From Escallonia rubra (lineage: Eukaryota > Streptophyta > Magnoliopsida > Escalloniales > Escalloniaceae), in the NCBI GenBank assembly GCA_033065855.1, contig JAVXUO010000539.1, positions 1 to 64,000 of the forward strand: a DNA stretch of 64,000 nt, written 5' to 3'. The notes under the pieces are model-generated. The model was given only the letters and a program-made list of their open reading frames with translations. It was not told the DNA's origin and ran no database searches. This document shows, in pieces, positions 1-11,489 of this stretch (the first letter of the stretch is position 1; the number at the start of each line of letters is the position of its first letter). The translations under genes and the position numbers were made by a program.

Positions 1-2082
1 AGCATTAAACAACAGCCCAAATTATTAATCTTCAAGTGCGTCCATCAGGATTCAGGAGTCCCACATTGCAGCTGTACATATCGAACTTGCTACGTCAAGA
101 CTGGTATGCTCAGGCGGCTACAAAATGCTACACAAAGATGTTACGACAACCAAGTGTACCAGTGGGGTTCCAGTATTTTCATGCTCTTCCCATCCATACA
201 GTGTGCATGTCTTTTTCATCCTTTCGTTGACCTAGAAGGAGTGAGAGCGCCTTTCACCTCGAGCGCACTTAAACTGAATACGGTTCAAGAAACTGATTGA
301 GTGAGTATACCAACAATAAAATGCATATATTAGTCGACTCAAAACAAAAGAGAGGTCATTCATTCAATCTGTCACTGTTTAGGGGGACCGGTTGATAATC
401 CCTCCAATATGCTAGATTGTACCGCCAAAGCCTTATATATTCGAGCCATGTAAGCTTCTAATGACCACTGCAATACGAATACTCTATAACTGGTTAAAGT
501 AGAAGAAAACTGGACAAGATTATGCGTGGCGGGTGACTTTGTTAGTTGCATTCTCAGGTAGCTATTCTTGCCTTGCCAAGATAGCGTAGATAAACTAATC
601 ATGCAGACCATAGCACACTAAGGGAGTCCAAACAAGAGAGAGGTCTTCCATCCTATACCAGTCATGAGGGGTCCATTAGAAAATGCTTGAAAAGTACCAA
701 ATTGTTTCTTATAGCTATTGCAGAAACAAACTTGCAAACACAAGTGGCTAATTACAACCTAACTGGACAACAACCAATTGAATTAAAAAAAAGTAAAATT
801 GGTAGCCAATGAACAAAGGTATCTGAATACTGGGGAGCAATCATTTGGATCCGTTTCTCCTAAATAAGCATAAACGCCAATCAATACTATACATATTTGC
901 AGGCAACTCTTTAACCCTCCCCAGTGAAGGTTCTTGATGATTAGCAGGCTCATATCTAAGGATGTCACTACTGGCAAGAGCTGGCATACCTGTGAGGCTG
1001 TGATGTGTGTAAAAAAAATTCTTGTTGGGGCTGGGATCCACTTGAAATAAGCAAAATCCTAGCTTCTCATATTCCCAAAAAAACAACTTAGCTGTGGTAG
1101 TGTACATCAAATAAAAGTCCGACAGGAACTGCAAGTCTCATCAGTTACAAAGAACCGTCCGTCGCCGAGGAAAGAATAATAATTGATCACAACTTAAAAG
1201 TTTAGAGCCTTGATTACCTGAAAACCCTTTCTGCTGAAGACGCGTTCCAAACAGTTGCCAGCCGTTTTTTTTTTTCACCTTTTCAATCATCTTGAACAAA
1301 TATATTTAGCAACCTTTGATTACTGATAACCATGCGGGGCAGATGGAAAAAATGCATTACTTGACAGTCCTCGCTGCAATGAAGTCAAGTAGGAAACATA
1401 ATAGTGACGACAGCAAGATAAACTCATTGTTTTCCAAATTTTGATTGCAAGTAGAAAGAAGTTGCATAAAGTTATTCCAGTTAAGAAATTGTTTTCCACC
1501 GAGCATTCACATCTATCAAAAGCCATATAATAAAATGTAACTGGTCTATACGGGAGTTGTGACACAATCGAATAGCGGGGCACCTTGTGCTAGAATGTAA
1601 TAAGGAATAAACAGGAATGTCTATTCAGTTTCGTTTCTGTAACAAATGTGGGGAACCTATGGCAACTGAAGGGACGAAATTTTTTATAAACTGAGAAACC
1701 ATCTGTCACCCCTCCAACACAATGTGCCACATCTTACAAGCAAAGACGGGATAAAATTCAAAAATATGCCAGACCCATCAGATCAAACTGCAAAGCAACA
1801 GTTTGCCATAAATCAACTGGAAATGGAAATTTTTGATTGTTTCATGCATCCAAGTAGTTTTATAAACTTTTGCTATATATTACAAGCACTCTCTTACAAA
1901 ATGAATGTGCATACTCTATGCATTGTATGTACATAGTAAATGTATCATAATTAGCATATCAACCATGTCACAAGTACATACAGGTATTTAGCAGGAAATG
2001 CAGAGACTAAAGTTACCAAAAACTGCTTCCCCACCCAGACTAGCCATTGCCAACTATAATTGATAAGACCTCTCCACATCAA
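1..2082. other. Stretch without a recognised gene
   Basis: I see no recognisable coding region, RNA gene or mobile element here. Short open frames exist on both strands but none shows a familiar motif or a splice-supported continuation. The base composition resembles plant intron or intergenic DNA. It lies downstream of the PPR pseudogene on its strand, so part could be former 3' untranslated sequence. The window edge also means introns of a gene lying outside could be present. Confidence 0.4.
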
Positions 2083-4256
2083 TCAGTTAAACGCAGAATC
2101 TGTAGCCACACAATTAAGAAGCTTATACTTGGAAAGTGTTTCCTGTATACAGTTATCCGGCATAATGCTGTCTTCTAACATACGGTTATAGAACACCAAG
2201 GCTTCTGATAACCTTCCAACTTTGCAGTAGCCATGACCAGAATTCCGTAGGTCATTTGAATAAGCAACAAGTGCATGTCTAAAGCACAATGGAAGGCAAG
2301 CAGAGCTTCATCCATTAGCTCTCTTTTGCAAAGACCATCAATCAGGATGCAATAGCCCACAATATTTGGAGAGATATTGTTACCACACATCTCTTCGTGA
2401 AGCTCAAGGGCATTTTTACATTTCCAAAGAGCAGTAGCCACAAATCATTGTGTTCTAGGTCACAGTATCAGGTCTTGGTCCAACCTCAGAAACCTGCCTA
2501 AACAGTTCCAATGCATTTTTAACGCGTCCTTCCTTGAAAAACATGCTAATCAGAACATTGTATACAGCAATATCAGGGTATACTCCATTCTTGAGCATCA
2601 GCTTAAAAATCGACAACCCAGCAGTTAGATTACTCTTTTCGCAAAATCCATCAATGAGAGTGCAATATGTTACAACATCAGGAGCAAACCCTCTCTTCAG
2701 CATTTGGAAGGAAAAAACTAAAGCCTCAGAAAGTCTTCCATTTACAATCATCCCTTGATAAGCACCGTGTAAGTAACTACATCTGGAAGAACATCAAGCT
2801 TACTCATTTGGGTATACAGCTTGATCCCATACTCTAATTGCTCCAATCTACACCAACCATCAATCAAAGTGTTATAAGTAAAAACACCATGTCTTATACC
2901 CCTCTTTAAAGCGTGGTAGAAGATCCTAAGAGCATCAGGCACCCGCCCTTGTTTGCTAAGACCATTTATAAGCACATTATCTACAAATGTATCAGGAGTA
3001 AGTCTTTTCTTAAGCATATCCAAGTAAAACCAAGCCCATCTCTCAAGTTTCCAGATTTCAGATGCCACCAATAAGACAACTGTAAGTTACAACAGATGGC
3101 TCAATGCCATGTTTTATCATCAGACCAAAGGCCTTAAGAGCCTACCATTTTGACATCAACCATCAGCAAGTATGGTATGCAAACTATGCTTGGCCTGATA
3201 CCTTCTTTTCTACGTTCTCTTGTATACATCAATCCCCTCCAAAAAATCTCCACCTCTGATAGATGCATCCAGTATGGAACTTAAGATCACCACATCCAAC
3301 TTGATGCCTCTATCCAGGGACACCAAGATAAGACAACGTCCCTCCTTCAACTTCCTTGTGTTAGAAAGACTGTCAACAAGAATGCTATAAATTACTAGGT
3401 CAGGATCTATACCCCTCGCTATCATAAGATCATAAAGTTCAAATGCCTATTCCAATCTTAGCTCCTTACAGTACGCATTAAGTAGCATGTTAAATGTCAT
3501 TACACTCGCGTTTGGACCTAATTCTAGAATCAAATAAAGGAAATCGTGAGCAATTCTTATAGAATTATCATTGCAGAGACTTCTTAAAATCTTATTGCAA
3601 ACAACAATATCCGGAACAAACCCTCTCTTGATTGCCCAGTGGAACTCCAAACCCATTTCAACCTCATCCTTCTTGAACAACCCAACAATCACAAAATTAT
3701 ACAGATTAAGATACGGAAACCACTCCTGCCTCAAACCATTGACCATCATTGCATCCATATCCAAAATAACACCAATGCGCTTATAACCCACCAAACAACT
3801 CAACATTGTCGACATTGCATAAGGGGACACCAAAAAATCCATTTTGGACATTCGAAAAGATCTCAACTGACAGAGCAATCATCCCAATTCGACACAAATT
3901 CTCAATCAAGAAACTATATACAGTGCTAGGTTTGATCCATATCCCTTAAACCCTCCACAATAGGCATCAAAACAATCAAATTCCCCGTAATTTCCAACTA
4001 ATTTGATAAAAACCCGTCTAGCGGGATCGATCATACGCTTACTAAGCAGTAAATATGAGATAGCACAAAAAGATTGAAGCGTGTGATTAACCCCTAAAAA
4101 ATTCTCAGACCAGTCAAAGAACCTGATTGCTGACGTGGGTTTTGAACGGAGGGTAAAAGGAACTGATTCCACGTGGTGGGGTTTTAGATTGGAGAGGGAA
4201 GAAGGGTTTAAGAGATCGGGATTTTCTTTGTGAAATGCAGTTGTGATTTGGGCCAT
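2083..4256 (-). pseudogene. P-class pentatricopeptide repeat (PPR) pseudogene, multiply frameshifted
   Basis: Successive minus-strand frames (4256-3906, 3878-3447, 3425-3210, 3071-2748, 2751-2455, 2441-2175, 2289-2083) together spell one PPR protein. Repeats carry typical P-class phrases such as VVTYCTLIDGFCEKSNL, DIAVYNVLI and PNIVGYCILIDGLCKR, spaced about 35 residues apart. The first frame starts with MAQITTAFHKENPDLL and includes FFDWSENF, the usual pre-repeat region of these proteins. P-class PPR proteins bind organellar RNA. At least five frame changes or stops break the reading frame, so a functional protein is unlikely. From memory the C-terminal part (GYCKVGRLSEALVFYNRMLE) resembles Arabidopsis At1g31840. 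That matters because relatives of At1g31817 and At1g31830 lie at 53-60 kb. The family call is firm; the orthology is inference. Assembly error could explain one or two shifts but hardly all. Confidence 0.88.
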
Positions 4257-4619
4257 TTGGATTTTGGGTAATGTCGAGTACGAATGATTGATAGGTTTAA
4301 GAATGAGGGGGAGGAGTGCCTTTGGTAGAGATGATGACGCAACAGAAGAGATTAGGTAGAAAATTTGTGAAGGTGGTGATGGAATGGAAGTCCCATTCGG
4401 TAGGGGCTCGATTGCTTTGGATGTTGCAGAGGGTTTAGCTGCATCTAGTGTTGAACTGCTGGGGTTTTGCTGTCATAAAATTATCTAAGCACTGGTTTGA
4501 TGGAATTTTGGGAGTATTACACTCAACTGCGAGATCAACAAATATACTATGCTAAATTACACACGGTACTTCCAAAGTTTATTATAAACTACACATGTCA
4601 CCTATCATCTTTTTTTATT

Positions 4620-5827
4620 GGGTTAATTACTCACGGCACTCCTGAGGTTTGCCCTAAATTACACACGGCCCCGCCTATCTTTGTAAATTACACTCCGCTC
4701 CAAAAATCTAGATTTCTTTGACGGTGTTAACGGCTGGTCATAAAAAGACTTTTTTGCCCTCGTATATAACTACACAGTGTCTCTTGGGTTTCAGAGGGAA
4801 ATCAAAACGTCTGGCTTTGGAACTCCCAATGCAGCAGCCACCCATGACCGACCTTCCTTCCTTCCACTTTCGAGCTGTCGCCACCCCCTCTATAAACTCC
4901 TCTCTTCGCACCCTTCCTCTCTCCCTCCAAAAATCTCTCTCTAAAAACATGTCACTCTTCAGAACCCTCGCAAAACGCTGCACCTCTCTGGCCAGATCCT
5001 CCCGTTACATGAGCAACATCCCTGAAGACAGCGTGTACGGTGGACCCAAGCCCCAGAACCACAACCAGAGGGTGACCCTGACTCACCTGCGCCAGAAGCA
5101 CCGCAAGGGCGAGCCCATAACCATGGTCACCGCCTATGACTACCCCTCCGCCGTCCACCTCGACTCCGCCGGAATTGACATCTGCCTCGTCGAGGACTCC
5201 GCTTCAATGGTGGTTCATGGCCACGACACCACACTGCCTATCACGCTGGACGAAATGTTGGTGCACTGTCGTGCCGTTGCGCGCGGCGCTAAGCGGCCGC
5301 TCCTGGTCGGGGACCTTCCGTTCGGGACATACGAGTCTAGCTCTCACCAGGTAGAGTTTCTTTGTGTTACCGTTTTGAATTCGTGGAAAAGGGCTGAATT
5401 TATTAGGCTTTGATGTTGTTCCGGCCTGTAATCCTTGTTAAGAGTTGCAATACCAATAGTTTTGTGGGGTTGTTTAAATTTCCTGACCTTGACATTTTTT
5501 GGTTAGAAGGGAAAGAATGAAGTGAAGGAAGAAAGGAGGAAGAAGGAGAAAGAAATGGGTCTGCATAAGAGAAAGAGAATGAAGAAGAAGAAGAAAACCT
5601 TAAAGGGCAAAAGGGGTTTTATTCAAGAATGGAGGGCAATTTGAGGATGAAAAATTCAAAAAGTAAGGGGTCAGAGCATCTTTGGACGGAGTTAGGGTCC
5701 CCGTCAATTTTGCGGGGCTCCGTGAAATGCGGGTACAAACCTGGGGGAACGGAGTGTAATTTTTAAAAGATAGGGGGTCCGCGTGTAATTTAGGGTAAAC
5801 CTCAGGGGTGCCGTGAGTAATTTACCC
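4620..5827. mobile_element. Pack-MULE carrying a ketopantoate hydroxymethyltransferase exon
   Basis: This 1.2 kb element has long inverted termini: GGGTTAATTACTCACGGCAC at the left and its near-complement ending GTGCCGTGAGTAATTTACCC at the right, with similarity continuing for more than 100 bases. A perfect 9-bp target duplication TTTTTTATT flanks it (4611-4619 and 5828-5836). Long inverted repeats plus 9-bp duplications are diagnostic of Mutator-like elements. The interior holds promoter-like DNA, exon 1 and the start of intron 1 of a host pantothenate-pathway gene instead of a transposase, which is the definition of a Pack-MULE. It sits inside an older element with similar ends. Confidence 0.92.
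4949..5350 (+). pseudogene. KPHMT1: Captured exon 1 of ketopantoate hydroxymethyltransferase
   Basis: The frame from ATG 4949 gives 134 codons ending at a splice donor (CACCAG, then GTAGAG at 5351). The protein shows an organelle-type leader, then [56 protein letters not shown] and [17 protein letters not shown], all hallmarks of plant KPHMT (PanB), which makes ketopantoate for vitamin B5 in mitochondria. The exon is open, but no later exon follows before the element ends at 5827, so a complete enzyme cannot be made. The conserved metal-binding GDS motif reads EDS (VEDSASMVV): the Asp is kept and the Gly is replaced. Upstream, a TATAAA-like site (about 4890) and a CT-rich leader appear to have been captured too, so a short chimeric transcript is possible. 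The full parental gene is not in this window. Confidence 0.9.
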
Positions 5828-7227
5828 TTTTTTATTATACTTCGCTCTTTGAATCTCGATTTCTTTGACGATGTTACGGTGGGACGCAAAAAGACATTTT
5901 TACCCTATGCATTCTCTACTCTGCATTTTCCCTTCTCCCTTTACAACTTTCTACAGGTGACTTCTCCCTCAGTAATTCTCTACGGTGGTGGCCTTGGGGA
6001 GACTGTTGGTATGCGATCGACGGAAGAGGTGGACGTGGTTGGCAATTGGTTGACGTGATTGGCGGAGGGGTGCTGGGCTGTCGTGATTGGTGACCGACAA
6101 TTCTCTTCGATTGGTTGTTGGTGGCCTTAGGGAGGTCGTTCGTATGGTATTAACAGAAGAGATGGTTGTCCTTGGCAATTAGTGGTGGGGTGCTGGGCTG
6201 TCGTGCCAGCTGCGGTCGTGGATGGGCTAATCGATAGGAGTGGGTGATCGATTGGTAGCCTTTGGTAGCCCTCGGCGTGCGACTGGGAATGGTGGTCGTG
6301 CGGTAGTGGTGGGTCACCGACAACTATGGGTCGTCATGACAAAGGAAGGTTGGGTTGCAGTGGTGGTTACGGCCTGCTATCTATGGTGGGTGTGGTGTGT
6401 CTCTGTCGGGGGAGTGGGGAGGGGGGGTGTTTGCGTGTTGTGTGTTTGTTGTGGGTGGTCGGTTGGTGGCCTTTGGTGACCCTCGGCATGCGATTGGGAG
6501 TGATGGTCGTGCGGTAGTTGTGGTTCATCGTCGTTGTGACTGGGTCGCAGTGGTGGTTCACCACCGTTGTGTTGTATGGCTGGGTCGCAGTGGTGGTGTG
6601 GAGTTTTAATGGCAATAAATTAGGGATTTGATGAGATTTTGGATTTTCTTTTTGAAATTTTAAATTAATAGAAGTTAGTGATATAAATTAGGGAGGATAA
6701 TTTGGGTATGAAAAAGGTAAAAAGTGATATGTCAGGGAATCTCCAAACGGAGTTAGGCTTCCCGTCAGATTTGTGTAGCTCCATGAAATGCGGATACAAA
6801 CTTCAGGGAGTGAAATGTAATAAAAAAAGATAGGCGAAAACGTGTGTAATTTAGGACAAATCTCAAGAGTGTCGTGTGTAATTTACCTAATATAATATAA
6901 TATCATAATAAAATAGCCCAAAGTACCCTTGACAATTGAATGACTTAAAAATATAAAATATTAAAACCGAAAATGTGTAAACACCTTGCCGATAAAGTTC
7001 CACAAATGCCGCCACCAACATTGACCATGACCAACAGAGATTGCAACTTTTTTCGGCGTTAATGATAGAAGACCTACCCCCCATATGCTCCACTGCTCCA
7101 CCACAACCCAAAATCCCAACCAAAACCCGTGTTTAGCACAACCAACCCAAAAAGCCTAGGATTGGCACCACCCAGCCCTTCCCCCAGCCTCTACCCCACC
7201 CTACCCCACCCTACCCCAGTTGTTATG

Positions 7228-7535
7228 TAGTGTTCCTTCCGTCCTAAATTATTTGATCATGTTTGATTTGCACGCTTATTTAGGATATGAATCATATTTT
7301 ATAAGTTTCTCATTTTACCCTAGAGAGGAGGGGAGGAAGAGAATGGGACAAGAGAGAAAACGGGTTGGTGAAAAATTAAATATGGAGAGAGAAATATAAT
7401 AAATAAAGTGTAAAAAAATAATAAAAAAAGTATTAAAAAAAACACTTACAAAATCTTTCTTTATTTAGAAAGTGATCAATTTTTTGGAACAGTCCAAAAA
7501 GAAAATATGATCAAATCTTTTTGAATAGAGGGATA
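7228..7535. mobile_element. Probable Stowaway-type (Tc1/mariner) MITE
   Basis: A roughly 300 bp AT-rich segment opens with TTCCTTCCGTCCTAAATTAT and closes with a degenerate inverted counterpart (ATGATCAAATC...GAATAGAGGGATA). TA dinucleotides sit at both ends, as expected for mariner insertions. The CTTCCGTCC start is typical of plant Stowaway elements. It has no coding capacity. The inverted repeats have diverged, so exact ends are uncertain. Confidence 0.5.
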
Positions 7536-8414
7536 TTTTGCAACCGATTTGAATATTCTCACGATTTCAATTGTCTCTGTTAAAGTAAAACAAAATGTCA
7601 AATACACTTAAAAAGTCCATATGTAGTGGTTTGGGATGATTGCGAACAGACAGTAGAATTATGCAGTTCATATAATGGGGATTGATTTTTACGCCAAGCA
7701 TTTGTAGAAGTTCCGTCAACATTGATAATAGAGTTTTGATGGTAATGAAAAACAGTGTTGATGGTTTATTGTGGCTAAAGAAAGGGCCAAGATGGATGAG
7801 CAATACGTTGGCTTCATTGCTCTGCATGTGGTCAATTTGTTTTGTTAGCAGATTAGGATGGAGTAAGAAAAAATCTCCCATTTATTCGATTGCAATTCAC
7901 CTATCTCCCCAAAAAAGCTCCTCTCATTCGCCGACGATTCTAATAACCCACATCTTGCCCCACCTCAAACAACCCCAGGTTCTTAGGGCTACCAACAGGA
8001 ACGGGACAGATCGGGTATGGATCTTATGAGATTTATACATGTCCCGCTAGCCTGATCCGTAACTCCGAGTCCGCCTTGCCTGGTCATCGGGTCACAGGAT
8101 GAAAATACCATTCCCGTCGACGTTATGAATAATTTAAAAAAAAATTTGGTCTCGTCCTGATCCACCTCGTCATGTTTTGAGAAATAAGCTATTGTTTTAC
8201 TTTTTAAGTGGTATAGAGAGGGGGAGGGAGGGAGAGAGAGAGAGCAGAGAGCAGAGCAGAAGTTAAATCTATGTCCAAACTCCCAAGCATGTTCCATCTG
8301 TGTGAACAAAAACATAAATTAAATTTATGTCCAAAACATAAATAAAAATAATATGAAGAAAATTTCAATTCAAGCCCCCACTCCCACGATTAAGTACCCC
8401 TATAAGTTATTGCA
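7536..8414. other. Stretch without a recognised gene
   Basis: AT-rich DNA with a short GA-rich simple repeat near 8218-8245. Open frames on both strands show no recognisable motif. The segment around 7985-8140 is more GC-rich (GGGACAGATCGGGTATGG and following) and may be repeat-derived, but I cannot name it. Confidence 0.35.
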
Positions 8415-9010
8415 TATTCCTTATGTGCTTGATTAAATATCAAAAGTCCAGCGGTCTAGGCAAGACATGCTCCTCAAGATGATGATCCAATAGATTGCAT
8501 AGCAGACTCTCTCTTCTTCTTGGCATGTTCATCAAAAGCTTTAAGAGAGTTTTGACCTCCAACCTTAAACATTCTTGCGAGCAAAAACTGAACCAATACA
8601 AATATCGTGATAATGAGCCTTTCTAGATTGGCACTCACAAAGAAGTCTATAATATAGTGTAAACACCTTAGACACCTTATGAATTACTTCTTCTTCTGTC
8701 AAACGATAAATCTAGGCGTAGTAATAGTTAATCAACTCCAGTTTGCACTTAGGATCCAATACTATAATAACCCCCATAATCCCATTAATGTCCGACCAAT
8801 AGTTATTGAACTTCTCAAGCATATTCGTAGCCATACTAGTAATCACCACACTCGAGCTCATGAGCCATTCATTTAACGTCATTCTAATATAACAAACTTT
8901 AGTAAAAAAAACACGTTGGTTGTAGTATTTTTTGTGCCTCGGAATCAATTCTGTTGCTTCATAAAACAACATTAACTTCCCACAAATCTCTCTTACAGAA
9001 GTCCGCTCTA
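8415..9010 (-). pseudogene. hAT-family transposase relic (RICESLEEPER-like)
   Basis: The minus strand at 8972-8712 reads TLNEWLMSSSVVITSMATNM then LEKFNNYWSDINGIMGVIIV LDPKCKLELINYYYA. The phrase MLEKFxxYWxxxNxxMxxxxVLDPxxK is the signature before the C-terminal dimerisation region of plant hAT/BED zinc-finger transposases. Continuing downstream, broken frames keep short matches (for example RLTEEE and HKVSKVFTLYYRLL read around 8690-8640). There is no BED finger or full catalytic region, and the frame is interrupted, so this is a fragment. I did not find hAT inverted repeats or an 8-bp target duplication. Confidence 0.62.
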
Positions 9011-10305
9011 CTTTACTTGGGCAGGCACTATATTGAGACTCATGTTACTTTAAGCGGAAAAAAATCTTTATACACCAAAGCAAGCATAAAAAAGATGATT
9101 TCCGTCTAGTATTTGATTGCACCTATGAAAAGATTGACAGGGGCTACTCAAATATCGATTGGATCTTTTCTTTTCTTTTCTTTTTTTGGTAATAAGAGAA
9201 TTGCATTGATAGTGATAAAAAAATAGGACATAAAGTTTGCAGCCTTAAGGCTTTACAGAACCATTTCTGAGCGTGAGTTACCGCCAGAATAAAGTAGTAA
9301 TAAACAGTAGAAGCATAATTTAAACAAAGAAACTACCCACAAGGGACTCTACAAAAGAACTCCATCATATCGGATGATCCTCAGCGGTGTAAGGCGTTAC
9401 TTACCCAATCTTGATAGACGGGTATGCGAGCCTGACAGGCAAAACGAGTTAAGGATCGTGCTTTCTGTCAGGGCGTGTGGTCCTGCCCTATGGATACTGA
9501 ACTGATGAAATTGAGTCAAAATGTGGCAAAAGTCATAAAGGATAGGTGCCACCGTATCCAGGATGTCTTCAGAACCCGATTGGATCTTAAAGTACCCTAA
9601 AACCACTCTTACAAACCTTGGAATCCAACATTTGGACCACGCACCCGGAAAACACCCCATTTTCGGATATTTACATAAGTAACTCCTCAAACTGGCAGAA
9701 CACAATAAGCCATGTGGCTTAAACATCAAGAAGCAACTGCTATCATAAAAGAGGAATAAAACTTTGCAGCAACAGACTCACCTCTTTTCCATTTATCAAC
9801 TTCGGGTCATAGAATGATGGCTAGACTATGATGGTGGAATAAGAATTGATTTAGCGATTTGCATAACCATAATCTTCTATCTGATCTTATGGCGATTCAT
9901 CATAGGAGTGACTACAAACTTGCTCAATTGGCTTCCTGAAATTTCAGGAACTTTTTTGTGTACAAAAAGCAAAAGAAAACTGCTCCATTTAGGTGACAGG
10001 AATTCAAGATTTTTCCACACTTCTCTCTCCATTAGAATGACAAAAAGCTAGTCTAAAGGAGTGATTTCAACTGGAATTTTAGCCCTTCAAATTCCTTAAA
10101 AACATTTACAAATTCTCTTTTGTAGTTACCAAACGTTGAAATTTCATCTAATCCTCGGCCAAACTAAAAGCTAAAACTAAAGTACTTCCAGCAAAATAAA
10201 TGTACCAATCATTTTGAACAGTGAATATAACACATATATGGTGATCATTTGATTCAGAAGTAACACCCCATAAAACACCCTTTTGCACAACATGAAATGA
10301 TACAA
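9011..10305. other. Stretch without a recognised gene
   Basis: AT-rich intergenic DNA. The only open frame of note (minus, 9729-9397) has no recognised domain. The segment near 9181-9280 (TTTTTTTGGTAATAAGAGAA) looks like low-complexity transposon or retroposon debris but has no defined ends. Confidence 0.35.
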
Positions 10306-11489
10306 GGGATAATTGCATAAAATATCCCTGTGGTTTGGGGTAATTGCAAAAAGACTCGTGTTGTTACAAAAATTGCAAAAAGACACTCGACATTGCAAAA
10401 GTGTTGCAACAGACAATTTCTGTAAAAAAATGATGAAAATGTCTAAATTGCCCCTATACATATATTGTAATTGAAGATCTTAGGTCTTCTTCTTCTTCTT
10501 CTTCTTTTCTTTTTGTGGTTGGGGGGGGGGGGTGGCTATGAATGGTGTTGGTATTGAGCAGGGGGTAGGGCTAAGCTCGTGGAGGTGGCGCCTGTGCATG
10601 TCAATGGGGTTGATGAAGGGGCTGGCGTGCAGCAGTGTAGGTTCATAGGGGGTGGACAGGGCAAGTGGCAGCAGCGCCTGACAGGGTTAGGGTTGGCCCT
10701 AATTGTAGATCTAGGGTTGGCCTAAATTATAAAAACCCTAATTGTAGATCTATGTTTTTTTTTTTTTGAATTGTCGATCTAGGCTTATGGTTTATGAATC
10801 AAGCCAGTGGGGGCGATGCACTTGGCCTGGGTTGGTGAAGGGGCTATCGATAGTGGCGTAGGGGTTTCTGTGGGTGGTTGGGGCTAGCATGTTTGTAGGT
10901 AACGGGGCTGGGCGATGGTGGCAGAAATAGGGGGTGGTGTAGAAATAGGCAGTGGTGGTGGTGGATGGCCCATGGTGAGGGTGGCGACTTGGGCTTTGGC
11001 CTGAAAGGGTCGATGGCGCAGGTGATTGGGCGGAACAGGTGGCTTGGGCAGCGGAGATTGTGATGAGGTTGGGTTGTGGTGGCAGAAATGGGCAGTGGTG
11101 GTGATGATGGAGCTTGGTAAAAGTGGTGGGTAGGGTTTTGGCTGATGGCGGCAAGCAATTGGATAGAGCAAGTGGCTGCAACGGCGGCGACTGTGAGGAG
11201 GCTGGGCGGTGGTGGCAGAAATGGGCGATGGTTAGGGTTAGTTGATTGGAGTAGGAGAGAAAATTAGGATTTGGGGAAGGAAGAAGAAATAAAGGGCATT
11301 TTTGTCATTTTAAATTAATTTTTCCCAATTGCACTTTTCAAGCGTGTGAACATCACATGCCGTTAATTTGAACGATTTTTTACCGTTGCAACACTTTTGC
11401 AATCTCGGGTGTCTTTTTGCAATTTTTGTAATAACATGGATCTTTTTGTAACTACTCTAAACTACAGGGATATTTTATGCAATTAACCC
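10306..11489. mobile_element. Non-autonomous MULE with GC-rich interior
   Basis: The left end GGGATAATTGCATAAAATAT mirrors the right end ATATTTTATGCAATTAACCC. The inverted similarity continues for roughly 150 bases and includes the GCAAAAAGAC and GTGTTGCAAC motifs. Flanks ATGATACAA (10297-10305) and TTGATACAA (11490-11498) match in 8 of 9 bases, consistent with a MULE target duplication. The interior (10520-11280) is GTGG-rich and contains three overlapping Pro/His-rich minus-strand frames that look like composition artefacts. A short GGGTTGGCC repeat occurs near 10690-10720. No transposase is present. Confidence 0.85.

Larger units (their letters stand above)
4551..6887. mobile_element. Outer Mutator-like element (MULE), split by a younger relative
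   Basis: The left end (GCTAAATTACACACGGTAC at 4551) is an inverted copy of the right end, which finishes GTCGTGTGTAATTTACC near 6887. After removal of the inner element at 4620-5827, the left inverted repeat continues at about 5837 (ATACTTCGCTCTTTGAATC) and runs to a copy of the TTTGACG...AAAAAGACATTTTTACCCT motif, which the inner element also carries. Flanks are AT-rich: 4542-4550 and about 6890-6898 match in 8 of 9 bases, but alternative registers exist, so the termini are good to a few bases. The interior (5990-6620) is GC-rich, GTGGT-rich filler of unknown origin with no convincing protein. No transposase is visible, so the element is non-autonomous. Confidence 0.7.

Noticed and set aside
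4718-4948. Extended start of the KPHMT frame at 4718
   Set aside because: The extension reads through the MULE arm and the captured leader; family homology begins at the ATG at 4949.
10792-11181. Three overlapping Pro/His-rich frames
   Set aside because: Same composition artefact inside the MULE at 10306-11489.
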